From assembly GCA_022647725.1 (NCBI GenBank), contig JALCLG010000001.1, positions 192,931 to 256,930 of the forward strand: 64,000 nucleotides of DNA, given 5' to 3'. The notes under the pieces are model-generated. The model was not told where the DNA came from. It was given only the letters and a program-made list of their open reading frames with translations, and did no database searches. The first letter of the stretch is position 1. Each line of letters begins with the position of its first letter. The position numbers and the translations under genes are program-made. Below, one piece after another: positions 1-10,400 of this stretch. Source of the stretch: Bacilli bacterium. Its GTDB lineage: Bacteria > Bacillota_I > Bacilli_A > RFN20 > CAG-288.

Positions 1-590
1 TCTTCATCGATGACGGAATAAGTAACCGAGGAGGTTCCGGCCAGGGTGCCGTTACCGGCATCAATCTCTTTGAGACCGGCAAGGATATCCTTAGGCCTTG
101 AAGAGATTGCATTGGAAACCACCGTATCCGGATAAGGAGCAAACTTGGGACGCATGGCATCACAGGCCTGCGAGAAAGTATCGTTGGTGACGGAATAGGT
201 GCTGGTTCTCGTCGAGGCGGAGGTGGAGGCGGAATCACTGCTGGTCGTTAAAACGCTCTTAGCCTCGATCATCTGATCATCCTTCAGATAGGCCCAATAC
301 GAATCATCCCCATATTGGTCCAGATAGTAGGACTTGGCTGGGCTATAGGTGACGGTATCCACACGGTTGACGACTATGATCAAAGCAAAGAAAGGCGAGG
401 AACGTTTCAGAGTGTAGGCGGTAGGCTTATTAAAGGCACTGCCGCTGGTGGCATCGATGATGGCCTGAAGATGGGTTTCTGCCTGAGCACGGGTCAGACT
501 GGGACCATAGAGGTCCTCGTTTTTGTTGCGGCAGCCGGTGAGGGCAGTCACAAGAGCAAGAAGGACAAGTCCTGTCAGGGTCTTTTTCAT
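1..590 (-). CDS. Lipoprotein, N-terminal part (runs off left edge)
   Basis: The reading frame starts at ATG 590 and stays open to the window edge (about 196 residues seen). A GAGGA ribosome site lies upstream. The N-terminus is a lipoprotein signal: a Lys-rich start, a hydrophobic stretch of about 15 residues and the lipobox LTGC with the acylated Cys near residue 20. After it come a charged segment and a Ser/Thr-rich stretch near residue 120. The protein is therefore probably tethered to the outer face of the membrane. I recognise no enzymatic domain in the visible part. It is divergent from sbcD and no operon partner is visible. The lipoprotein call is firm; the function is unknown. Confidence 0.75.
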   Translation of the reverse strand, partial: MKKTLTGLVLLALVTALTGCRNKNEDLYGPSLTRAQAETHLQAIIDATSGSAFNKPTAYTLKRSSPFFALIIVVNRVDTVTYSPAKSYYLDQYGDDSYWAYLKDDQMIEAKSVLTTSSDSASTSASTRTSTYSVTNDTFSQACDAMRPKFAPYPDTVVSNAISSRPKDILAGLKEIDAGNGTLAGTSSVTYSVIDE

Positions 591-742
591 ACATAATCCT
601 CGTTTTGATTAGTTTACGCCTTTTACTCGCCGGTAGCATCACCCGACTGCTTCCTTCCGCTGTCCTTGATGGTGTCATAAGAATGTCAATAAAGTTGTTT
701 CCTTTTTCGCAAATTTGGGGTAAACAAGCCCTGTTGTTAGCG

Positions 743-748
743 TATAAT
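743..748 (+). promoter_or_regulatory. -10 box upstream of sbcD
   Basis: A perfect TATAAT lies 29 bases before the sbcD start. No convincing -35 hexamer is present at 16-18 bp, so this is only a likely promoter for the repair operon. Confidence 0.4.
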
Positions 749-777
749 ATTCCTACGACTGAAAAGGGAAAATACCG

Positions 778-1908
778 ATGAAGATTCTTCAAATCAGTGA
801 TTTGCATTTAGGTCGACGGCTCAAGGATTTTTCACTCCTTGACGATCAGAAAGCCATTCTGGATCAGGCCCTCTTATTGATGAAGAGCCCTGTGTATGAT
901 GCCCTCTTTCTCTGTGGGGATATCTTCGATACCACGGTCCCGACTGCCGGAGCCACCGTCCTCTTTGATGAGTTCCTGGCAGGACTCTGTCAGACCAAGA
1001 AGCCGGTCTTCATCATCTCCGGCAATCATGATTCCGCTGAGAAGCTTCACTTCGGCAGTGCCATCTTTGCCTTGGAGAACATTCATATCGTCACCCATGT
1101 CGAAGACAGCCTGACTCCGGTCAGGCTGAGTGAGGATATCCAAGTCTACCTGCTTCCTTTCATCCGACCGCTCGATGTCAACGAGGCCTTTGCGACGGAG
1201 TTCCGCACCTATACCGAGGCTATTGGTTATGTCCTTAGCAAGATGGCTATCGATACCACGAAGACGAACCTGCTGTTAGCTCATCAGACGGTCCTTCCGA
1301 TGGAGGGAGAGCTGACGCTGGGCGGCAGCGAAGACATCGCCTCTCTGGATGGGGTGTCCGTCGGCAGCGTCGACAGTGTCCCCGCTGCTCTTTTCAAAGA
1401 CTTCGATTATGTGGCCTTAGGCCATATCCATAAGCCTCAGACGATTGCCAAGAACGCCCGTTATGCCGGCTCGATTTATAAATACCACCGCAACGAAGCC
1501 GATAATCCGAAGTCCTTTACCGTCATCGATGTCCAGAAGAAGACCATCACTATCAGTACTGTTCCGATTGTCCCTATCCATGATGTCATCAAGATCGAAG
1601 GGACGATGGAAGAGATCTTAAAGAGCAACCGTGATACGAATGCCTATGTCTTTGCCTCCCTGACCGATAAGGCCTTGATTGAAGATCCGATGGCCAAGCT
1701 GAGGACGAAGTATCCTTTGACAGCCTGGATCGACTATGTCGACCGTGAGTCCGTCCTGCCGACCTTAGCCCAGGCGGTGAAGGTGGATTCCGTCTCCCGG
1801 AAGCAGCTCTTTGCGGACTTCTTCAAAACCCAGAACGGCCAGGAGATGAGCGACTATCAGCAACAGATCGTTGAGGAGAATCTTCCGGAGAAGGAGAGCG
1901 AACGATGA
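778..1908 (+). CDS. sbcD: Exonuclease SbcCD, nuclease subunit SbcD
   Basis: Metallophosphoesterase of the Mre11/SbcD family, the nuclease half of SbcCD, which trims DNA hairpins and protein-blocked ends. At 376 residues it has the usual length. Metal-binding motifs of the family are visible: DLHLG near residue 8, a GDIFD segment near 48, GNHD near 82 and a GHIH-type motif (ALGHIHKP) near 213. The start is set by AAAAGGGAA about 10 bases upstream. It overlaps sbcC by four bases (ATGA), so the two are translationally coupled. It is the first gene of a four-gene repair operon. Confidence 0.95.
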   Translation: MKILQISDLHLGRRLKDFSLLDDQKAILDQALLLMKSPVYDALFLCGDIFDTTVPTAGATVLFDEFLAGLCQTKKPVFIISGNHDSAEKLHFGSAIFALENIHIVTHVEDSLTPVRLSEDIQVYLLPFIRPLDVNEAFATEFRTYTEAIGYVLSKMAIDTTKTNLLLAHQTVLPMEGELTLGGSEDIASLDGVSVGSVDSVPAALFKDFDYVALGHIHKPQTIAKNARYAGSIYKYHRNEADNPKSFTVIDVQKKTITISTVPIVPIHDVIKIEGTMEEILKSNRDTNAYVFASLTDKALIEDPMAKLRTKYPLTAWIDYVDRESVLPTLAQAVKVDSVSRKQLFADFFKTQNGQEMSDYQQQIVEENLPEKESER

Positions 1909-4900
1909 AACCTTTGAAACTGACCATGACGGCCTTCGGTCCGTATAAAGACAGTGTGACGATTGACTTCACCCGTTTCAACGACGGTCTCTTTCTGATT
2001 GACGGCCCGACCGGGGCCGGCAAGACCACCATTTTCGATGCCATCTGCTTTGCCCTCTACGGCGAAGCGACCGGAGAAAACCGCAGCAGTGCCAACACCT
2101 ACCGCAGCGACTATGCCGATGACACGACAGAGACCATGGTCGACTTCCTTTTCAGCTATCAGGGAAAGGAATACGAGGTCAAACGCTGGCCGGCTCAGTC
2201 CCGGTTAGCCAAGCGAGGAAAGGGCTATACGAATGAGGGGACAAGAGCTGAGCTGACCGGACCCGATTTCCGTCCTATTTCCAAGGTTCCCGAAGTCAAT
2301 AAGAAGCTGATTGAGATTCTTGGTTTGGAGGAAGGTCAGTTTAAGCAGACCATGATGATTGCTCAGGGAGATTTCAGCAAACTTATCAATGCCACGACCG
2401 ATGAACGGCAGGTGATTTTCCGGAGAATCTTGGGAACCGATGACCTGGCAAATTTCATTACTGCCCTCAAACAGCAAGATACGGATGCGATGAATGCCAT
2501 CCAGGACAGGAATACAGCCATTGTGGCACGTCTGAAGACTTTTAAAACCGATGATTCCTCTTTGACTAATAAGATTGCTTCTAAAGATGTATCCAATAAT
2601 CTTACGGATATTCTTCCTCTTTGCAAAGTTCAGCAGGAAACAGACATCTTGCGTTTAAATGACTTATTCAAAGCTAAGGATGAAGCCAACCGGAAGAAAG
2701 ATACCTTGCTGACTCAGCATCTGCAGATTCGGGCAGACAACGCCAATTGCCGGTCCTTCCAGGAGACTAGGGAAAAGCAAAAGACCTTAGCTGCACAAGC
2801 CGAACAGCGGAATAGTCAGAATCAGACGATCAATCGGGCTGAAAAGGCAGAGAAGGTTCTCTCTAGCCAGGCTTTATGGCTGAAAGACAAAGACGCCTTA
2901 GCCGGTCTGGAAAAGACTTTGGCTGATCTGGAGCGGGATTTGCCTTCGGCTCAGCAGAGCTTAACAAAGAGCAAAGAGAAGAAGGAACACGAAGAGCCGA
3001 TGCTGAGCAAGGAAGAAGCTTCCTTGATTCAGGAACAAAGTCAGCTCAGCGAAATCCAGACGCTTTTCACCCAAGCTGCCACAGCACAAAATGAAGCTAA
3101 GAAAGCGGCAGGAGATGTCGCCTTTTACCAAAAGCTTCTGAAGGACCGGACGGCTCAGCTGATTACCTGTCAGAAACAAGTCGCTGATCTACAGAATGAC
3201 ATCAACAATTATCCCGGCGAGGGTGTTCTGCAGGCGCTTCAGGAAAAGCTGACTGCCTGGGGAAAAGAAGCCGAGCAGTTAGCAGATCTTCGCACCCAGA
3301 TCACGGTCACCTACCCCGAGACTTCCCAGGCTTGGGAAACGGCCAAACAGGATTTCCTGACGGCGGACCAAGCTCTTCATGCTTTTGAAGAAAGCTATTC
3401 CTCTTCCTTGCATGACTTCTTACAGGACCAAGCCGGCATCCTAGCCAAGGATCTTGAGGAAGGCAAGCCCTGCCCTGTCTGCGGTTCGACCTCGCATCCG
3501 AAACTGGCCACCCTCCAAAAAGCCACTCTTTCTCAGGTCGACCTTGAAAAACTGAAGAAGGCTCTTTCCGGTGCTCAGACAAAAGCGCAGGAAACTTCCA
3601 ACGCATCAAGCCTGGCCAAAGAGAAGCTTGCCACTCTGACGGAACAGATTCAGAAGGCTTTGACCTCTTTGGAGAACAAGGCTCTTGCCCCCAATGAATG
3701 GCTGAAGGTTCTGACGGCAGCCGAAGATAAAAGCAGCAAGGAAAAAGCGGCTCTGCTGGCTCGGCAAAAAGATGCCCAGCAGCAGGCTTCGACGTTTAAG
3801 AAGAACAAAGAAAGTCTGGTGCTGTTCAAACAAACCCAGGCCAGCGATCAGGTCCTCGTGGACGAGGCTAACCGTTTCCTTTCGGAGGCCACGGCTAAAG
3901 AAAGTGCCAGTCAGGAAAAGCTCAAGGATTTGCAGGCTCGTCTGAAAGGCAAGGATGATTCTACGGTGACAGCCCGGCTTAGCACGATTCAGGCACGTTT
4001 AAATGACATTCACAAAACCAAGACGGACCTCGACAGCGCCTATACCACAGCCAAGTCCGACTGGGCGGCTTTGAATGCCCAGAAAGCCAAGGCCGAAACC
4101 GACCTCCCTCAGGCCAAGAAGGCGGCCGAGAAGTCTGGGGAAGCCTTCGAGGACAGTCTCAGCAAGAATGGCTTTGCTACCATCGATGATGCTTTGAAAT
4201 CACAGCTGGATGAATTGTCCTTAGAACGGCTGAAGAAAGACCTTCAGGCCTATCAGGAAGCCAAAGCCGGACAGGACAGTCTCTATCAGAACGGCCTGAA
4301 GAACGGTTACGATAAACTGGTCTTTCAGGATGAATCCACTTTCTCTGCCGATGATCAAGTTGCCAAGGATGATGCCAATGTTGCTTCAGAAGCCTATACC
4401 ACGTTGAAAACCCGGATTGACGACAATGACCATTGCCTCAAGGATATTGATTCTCAGCTTTCGTCTTATCAGGAGGCCTATCAGAAAGCCGTTGAGCTTC
4501 ATCAGTTAAGCAACACCGCTTCCGGACAGCTGAAAGGCGGAACGAAGCTCGACTTTGAAGTCTATTATCAGGCACAGATCTTTGATGAGATCTTGGCCAG
4601 TGCCAGCAAGAAGTTCAACGCCATGACGGAAGGCCGCTACGACCTTTACCGCCGGGCTGAACCTCTTAAGGGAACGGGCCACTTCGGTCTCGACATCGAT
4701 GCCTTGGATACCAATACCGGCAAGATCCGGCCGGTCTCTTCCTTAAGCGGCGGCGAATCCTTCATGGCCAGTCTTGCCTTGGCGTTATCCTTCTCCGAAA
4801 TCATCCAAGCCAAAGCCGGTGGCATTGAGCTGGATTCGATGTTCATCGATGAAGGCTTCGGTACGTTAGATCCGGAAAGTCTGGCCGGTGCCATCAAAAT

Positions 4901-5036
4901 CCTGACTCATCTTTCCCAGGACAGCCACCGCCTGATTGGCATCATCTCCCATGTTGAGACATTGAAGGACTGCATTCCTTGCCGGATTGATGTTGAGAAG
5001 ACAACCAAAGGGTCCACCTTGACCCTGGTCTCTTAG
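1905..5036 (+). CDS. sbcC: Exonuclease SbcCD, SMC-like ATPase subunit SbcC
   Basis: Rad50/SbcC-type ATPase of 1043 residues that partners SbcD in processing DNA ends. The Walker A motif GPTGAGKTT is at residues 34-42. Long Gln/Lys/Ala-rich coiled-coil arms flank a zinc hook, CPVC, at 523-526. The ABC signature LSGGE is near 947-951 and Walker B with catalytic Asp-Glu near 982-983. The ATG overlaps the sbcD stop. The next gene begins 11 bases after the stop with an AGGAGG site in the gap. All diagnostic motifs are intact. Confidence 0.95.
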   Translation: MKPLKLTMTAFGPYKDSVTIDFTRFNDGLFLIDGPTGAGKTTIFDAICFALYGEATGENRSSANTYRSDYADDTTETMVDFLFSYQGKEYEVKRWPAQSRLAKRGKGYTNEGTRAELTGPDFRPISKVPEVNKKLIEILGLEEGQFKQTMMIAQGDFSKLINATTDERQVIFRRILGTDDLANFITALKQQDTDAMNAIQDRNTAIVARLKTFKTDDSSLTNKIASKDVSNNLTDILPLCKVQQETDILRLNDLFKAKDEANRKKDTLLTQHLQIRADNANCRSFQETREKQKTLAAQAEQRNSQNQTINRAEKAEKVLSSQALWLKDKDALAGLEKTLADLERDLPSAQQSLTKSKEKKEHEEPMLSKEEASLIQEQSQLSEIQTLFTQAATAQNEAKKAAGDVAFYQKLLKDRTAQLITCQKQVADLQNDINNYPGEGVLQALQEKLTAWGKEAEQLADLRTQITVTYPETSQAWETAKQDFLTADQALHAFEESYSSSLHDFLQDQAGILAKDLEEGKPCPVCGSTSHPKLATLQKATLSQVDLEKLKKALSGAQTKAQETSNASSLAKEKLATLTEQIQKALTSLENKALAPNEWLKVLTAAEDKSSKEKAALLARQKDAQQQASTFKKNKESLVLFKQTQASDQVLVDEANRFLSEATAKESASQEKLKDLQARLKGKDDSTVTARLSTIQARLNDIHKTKTDLDSAYTTAKSDWAALNAQKAKAETDLPQAKKAAEKSGEAFEDSLSKNGFATIDDALKSQLDELSLERLKKDLQAYQEAKAGQDSLYQNGLKNGYDKLVFQDESTFSADDQVAKDDANVASEAYTTLKTRIDDNDHCLKDIDSQLSSYQEAYQKAVELHQLSNTASGQLKGGTKLDFEVYYQAQIFDEILASASKKFNAMTEGRYDLYRRAEPLKGTGHFGLDIDALDTNTGKIRPVSSLSGGESFMASLALALSFSEIIQAKAGGIELDSMFIDEGFGTLDPESLAGAIKILTHLSQDSHRLIGIISHVETLKDCIPCRIDVEKTTKGSTLTLVS

Positions 5037-5047
5037 GAGGATAGGTC

Positions 5048-7432
5048 ATGGATATATCCAAGATTTCGGATAATAGCCTGGTTCTCTGCCCCAGTGCTCT
5101 CAAAAAAGAACTGGTTCAGGAACTCAGTGATACCTGCCCCGAGAAGTCGCTGAAGTTCCTCTCCAAGGAGGAGCTTTTGGAAGGACTGACGTTCACCTAT
5201 GACCTCTCGGCCGTCTGGTATCTTCACAAGAACAAGGACTATTCCCTGGCTAACAGCGAAGAGATCCTAAGAAACCTTCCCCTCATCACCAAGGCCAGCG
5301 ATGAGAAGCTAGCCCAGCTCTTGGCTTTCAAAGACGAGCTTAGTCAGCAAGGACTGCTGAAGACCAATCCGCTCTTCCCGCTGCTTTTCAAGGGAAAGAA
5401 CGTGTTTGTTCTTGGCTATTCCAGGAAGGACAAAGAGATTCCGCTGCTGCTGAACCGGATCGGTGTATCTTTTACCTACCCTGAGGAAGAAGCATCCGTC
5501 TTTTATCCGCATGAAGTCCTGGATTTTGCTTCTCTCAACGATGAGCTCGGCTATGTCTTTGACCAGATCGGTGCCTTGGTGGAGAAAAAGATATCGTTCA
5601 GTCATATCTTCTTCTATACGCCGAGCAAGGATTATGCCCTGCCGTTAGAGAAGATGGCTCAGTCCTATGGTTATCCCATTGCTTTCCCGGAACGCTTCAG
5701 CCTCTATGATTCCCCGATCTATCAGCGCTTTGTCACGCTGCTAGGCTCGTCGGATGTCGAGAATGCCTACAATCAGCTTTCTTTGGAGACAATCTCGGAT
5801 ACCTACCACGCCTTAGACAGGCTGGTCAGTGTCCTTTCGAAGCTGGCCCCCTTAGGTCTAAGCGGCGACGACTATCAGGAATTGCTGACCTATGAGGCCA
5901 AGAAGACAGCCCTCTCCTCTCCAGAAGCCGACAACGAGTCTATCTCGTTTGTGGACAGCTCCTTTGAGGCCACGCCCTTGGATTATGTCTTCATGCTGGG
6001 CTTCAGCTTAGGGACCTATCCGGTCGTCTCCCAGGATACGGACTTTCTTTCGGATAAGGAGAAAGCAAGTCTGGGTCTTAATGATGCCGCGACCTTAAGT
6101 GCCATCTCGGAAGAGGAAGTCTCCTCCTTCATTCAGTCGACCAAGAACCTCACCATCACCTACAAAGCCAAACTCGATAAGCAGGTCTTCTATCCCTCCT
6201 TATTGGTTCTTAAGCTCGGGCTTAGTGAGAAAGCCGGTGACCGTGGCTTAGACCGCTACTCGTTAGCCTATACCCGTCGGGAGGTCGCCATCCAGAAGGA
6301 TCAGTTCAGCGATTATTCCCTGGTCCTGCCGGTCCTGAACTTCTATACCGATCAGGAGCTGGGGTATCGCAGCTATGATCATCATTTCAAACCCATTGAA
6401 GGCTATGACGATCAGGGTAAACTTGTCCTCTCCTATTCCCAGATCAACGAATACAACACCTGCCCGTTCCAGTATTTCGTGAAACGGACTCTCAAAGCCA
6501 ATGTCTTTGAGGATACCTTCGGCAGCTCCTTAGGAAGCCTTTTCCATCAGATCCTACAGGATTCCGTCACCAAGGAGATCCACCTGGAAGACTATCAGCC
6601 GGCCATCGATAAGACCTTTGTCACCGCTAAGGACAAGTTCTTCATCTCAATGCTCTTGCCGCAGGTTCTTGATGTCATCAGCAAGAACAAAGAGTTCCTG
6701 AAGACCTCGCTCTATACCACGATTGAAGCCGAGAAGGAAGTCAACATCCAGCTCGATGATCACACCTACTTCACCGGCAGACTCGATAAGGAGATGATCG
6801 ATACGGCCAACAAGTCCCTCGTCATCGTCGACTACAAGACGGATGACACGGAACTTGAACTCAGCAAGAACCATGATAAGAACCAGGTCGGCTTGGGTCT
6901 CCAGCTTCCCCTTTATGCCTTTGTCGCCAATACCCTTTATCCCGACTATACCTTAACCGGTCTTTACATCCAGAACGTGCTGATGAAGCCGCTGGATCTG
7001 CAGACCAGCACCTGCCCCTATGACCTGAGAGGCATGACCCTCGACAATGTGGAGCGGGTCAAGGCCTTTGATGGCACGTTAGGAACTCGGTTGGATCCTG
7101 AAACCGGCAAAGTCCTCAAAGGCAGTGCCTACGTTTCGGGCCTGTCGCTGACGGATAACACCCTCGGCAGCGGACGCAACAGGGGTGGGATTCTCTCCGC
7201 TCAGGACTTTGCTGACTTGCTGACATTGACGAAAGAACAAATCAAGAAAACAACGGACTCTATCCGTCAAGGCAACTTTGTCATTGCACCGAAAGTCTTC
7301 GGCAATGGCAGACTGCCTTGCCTCTATTGTCCTTGCAAGGATATCTGTTTCACGACGCCGGACGATATCATCACCATCGTTCCCAGCACTCCTGCGCAAG
7401 ATGAGGGTGACGATGAGGAGGAAGAAGCATGA
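5048..7432 (+). CDS. addB: AddB-like helicase/nuclease subunit, short form
   Basis: Probable AddB subunit of the AddAB helicase-nuclease that resects double-strand breaks for recombination. The C-terminal half has a PD-(D/E)XK nuclease core: SYSQINEYNTCPFQYF, then GRLDKE and VIVDYKT near residues 580-600. It also has the four-cysteine iron-sulfur pattern of AddB: one Cys at 472 and a CxxC-x5-C cluster at 758, 761 and 767. At 794 residues it is much shorter than the roughly 1150-residue Bacillus protein, and I see no Walker A motif at the N-terminus. A strong AGGAGG precedes the ATG. It overlaps addA by four bases. The assignment rests on the C-terminus and on the gene pair. Confidence 0.85.
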   Translation: MDISKISDNSLVLCPSALKKELVQELSDTCPEKSLKFLSKEELLEGLTFTYDLSAVWYLHKNKDYSLANSEEILRNLPLITKASDEKLAQLLAFKDELSQQGLLKTNPLFPLLFKGKNVFVLGYSRKDKEIPLLLNRIGVSFTYPEEEASVFYPHEVLDFASLNDELGYVFDQIGALVEKKISFSHIFFYTPSKDYALPLEKMAQSYGYPIAFPERFSLYDSPIYQRFVTLLGSSDVENAYNQLSLETISDTYHALDRLVSVLSKLAPLGLSGDDYQELLTYEAKKTALSSPEADNESISFVDSSFEATPLDYVFMLGFSLGTYPVVSQDTDFLSDKEKASLGLNDAATLSAISEEEVSSFIQSTKNLTITYKAKLDKQVFYPSLLVLKLGLSEKAGDRGLDRYSLAYTRREVAIQKDQFSDYSLVLPVLNFYTDQELGYRSYDHHFKPIEGYDDQGKLVLSYSQINEYNTCPFQYFVKRTLKANVFEDTFGSSLGSLFHQILQDSVTKEIHLEDYQPAIDKTFVTAKDKFFISMLLPQVLDVISKNKEFLKTSLYTTIEAEKEVNIQLDDHTYFTGRLDKEMIDTANKSLVIVDYKTDDTELELSKNHDKNQVGLGLQLPLYAFVANTLYPDYTLTGLYIQNVLMKPLDLQTSTCPYDLRGMTLDNVERVKAFDGTLGTRLDPETGKVLKGSAYVSGLSLTDNTLGSGRNRGGILSAQDFADLLTLTKEQIKKTTDSIRQGNFVIAPKVFGNGRLPCLYCPCKDICFTTPDDIITIVPSTPAQDEGDDEEEEA

Positions 7433-10400
7433 ATTTCACACGACAGCAGCAGGAAGCCATTGAGGCCGTCGGCGAGAATGTGATAGTCTCGGCCGGTGCC
7501 GGCAGCGGCAAGACGGCGGTCTTGACCGCCCGAGTCATTTATCTCATCAAAGAGAAGGCTTTTACGTTGGATCAGTTCATCATCCTGACCTTCACCCGCT
7601 TAGCCGCCGGGGAAATGAAGGAGCGAATCCGCAAGGCGCTCACTAAGGAAGCTATCGCCGTCAAAGAATCATCAGCCAAGGAAACCGATCCGGAAAAGAA
7701 GAAGTCACTGGAAGCCATGTATCAGCGTCTGAATGACGGTGCTTTGAGCGTGGACCGCTGTGTCATCACCACCTTTGATGCCTATGCCTTGTCGCTGGTC
7801 AAGAAATATCACTTCCTGCTCAACGTCTCACCCGATATTGCCATCGTCGACGATGGCATTCTTGCCGTCCGCAAGCGGACGATGATCAGTGCCATCTTTG
7901 AGGAAGCCTACCAGGCCAAAGATCCTGTTCTTGAAGCTTTTACGAAAACCTATTGCTTCAAGAATGACGATCTCCTGGAAGACCTGTGTCTGGAGATGAG
8001 TGAGAAGGCCACGTTGGAAAGCGACAGCGAGGCTTATCTCGATTCCTTTGCTGACACGTATTACTGTCAAAGCTTCGAGGAAAAAGTATCCGCTTATCTG
8101 ACGGCGAAGGTGATGGAGCAGCGGGATGAGCTTGCCAAAGCCATAAAGGATCTTCCCCAGATTCCCTCCAGCAGCAAGAAGAATGCCCCGACCATTCAGG
8201 AAGCGGCTGAAGACGTGTTCCAGGATTTCCTTTCCGCCCAGACCTATGATGAGCTGATGTCGGGCTGGCCCAAAGGCAAGAGAGTCAACGTTCCTAAAGG
8301 GATGTCGGCTGAAGAGGAAGCCATGGTAGACAGCTTCCGGGGCTGCCGCTATAACGTCAACAAATTCCTGAAGCCCCTGCCGCCGAGCGAAGCTAGCTGG
8401 CGGAAGCGTCATCAGGAAGATAAGCCCTATGCTGAATTTTTGGTGAAGGCAACCAAGGAACTGAACCGCCGTTTAGCCGCTTATGAGGCGAAATACCAGG
8501 TCTACCAGTTCGAGGATATCGCCAAGATGGCTCTGTCCCTCGTCAAGAAGAACCCTGCCGTCCGGGCCGAGATCCAGGCCAACCTCAAGACCATCATGAT
8601 CGATGAATATCAGGATACCTCCTTCCTCCAGGATGACTTCATTGCCACCATCGGCAACAACAATGTCTATATGGTCGGCGATATCAAGCAGTCCATCTAC
8701 CGCTTTAGGAATGCCCGCTGCGATCTCTTCCAGGCCAAATATGATGCCTACAAGAACCATCAGGGAGGCCGGGCCATTGATCTCAACACCAACTTCCGTT
8801 CCCGCAAAGAGGTCTTGACGGATATCAACAGCATCTTCAAGAATCTGATGACCAAGGAAGTCGGCGGAGCCGACTACCGTGAAGGCCATCTGATCTGCTT
8901 CGGTAACAAGGCTTATGACGTTGCCGATGATCCCAGTCTTAACCATCATGCCGATGTGCTGGTCTATGGAAGCGGCTCTCCCAAAGGCAGTCTGAAAGCA
9001 GCAGACCGGCCGGAAGCCGAGGCCACGGTCATCGTCAAAGACATCATCAGCAAAATCAACAGCCATTATCCGGTGATGGATTTCAAAGACGGCAAGCCGG
9101 TCTTACGTCCGTGCCGGTATTCGGATTTCTGTCTGTTGATGGACCGTGGCAGTGCCTTTGACACCTATGCCAAAGTCTTCAACCAGCACCACGTTCCTCT
9201 TTATGTCGAGAATGATGACAACATCCGTGAGAACGATGTCGTCAAAGTCTGCACATCGCTGTTGGTGATGCTGAAGGCCATTCAGAACAAGGACTTTGAA
9301 AGTCCTGATTTCATCCATGCTTTCCTGTCGCTGGGACGATCCTTCCTCTATGGCTACAGCGACGAGAAGCTGCTAAGCATCTCCAAGGCCAAAGCCTACC
9401 CTAGCGATCCGCTGGTCACGCAGCTTGAAGACTTGATGAAGACCAATCCGGACATCCCTCCTTATGAGTTATTCAAGAAGGCCGTCTTTGCCATCGGCAT
9501 GTATTCCCGTTTCCTGGCCTTAGGCGATGTCGAGACCAATGAGCGGTATCTGGATACCTTCTTAGGGATGTTTGAACAGATGAGCCACCTCGACTACACC
9601 TTGGATGACTTTATCCTTTACCTCAAGTATGTCAACCAGTATCAGCTGAAGATCACCTTATCCGCGACCGGCTCGGATGTCGATTCCGTCCGGCTGATGA
9701 ACATCCATAAATCCAAAGGCTTGGAGTTTGCCATCATCTACTTCTCCGGACTTAACAAAGCCTTCAACGAAGAAGATCTGAAAATGTCCCACGGCATTTC
9801 CAAGACCTGCGGTCTCTTCTTGCCGATTCCGAAGATGAAGAATCCTCTTCAGATGATGAACAAGGATGAGGAGATGGCGTTAGATATTTCCGAAAAGATC
9901 CGCCTCTTCTATGTCGAGCTGACCCGGACCAAGGAGAAGCTGATCTTCGTCACTGAGAACGAGAGTCTTGCTGCCAATTTAGGAGATGAACAGATCACTC
10001 AGGCGATGAAAGCCGTCTTAGCGACCTGTGACCCGACTCAGGCCCGGCCGATTCTCCTGGTCTGCCATTGGTTTGACCTCTACCTGAATCACCAGATCAA
10101 CTGCACCACCTTTGAGCAGCTTTGTAAAATCATCGGTTTCACTCTTCCGAACACTTTCCTTGAGGCAACTTTCCCTGCTAAGCAGAAGTTTACCTTCAAG
10201 CAGCTGCGTGACGATATGGAAAAGCAAGGTCTGGAGATTCCGCATGACTGCAAACCGGTCCGACTGCCGGAAGAGGATACTGGCAAGAGCGATAAATCCC
10301 TGACGGAAAAGGAGTTCCGTTCAGGCATGCTAGGAGAACTCATCTCATACTCTGCTTTCATCGATCAGTACCTGCTCCTGGACAGTCTTTTAGGGTACCA

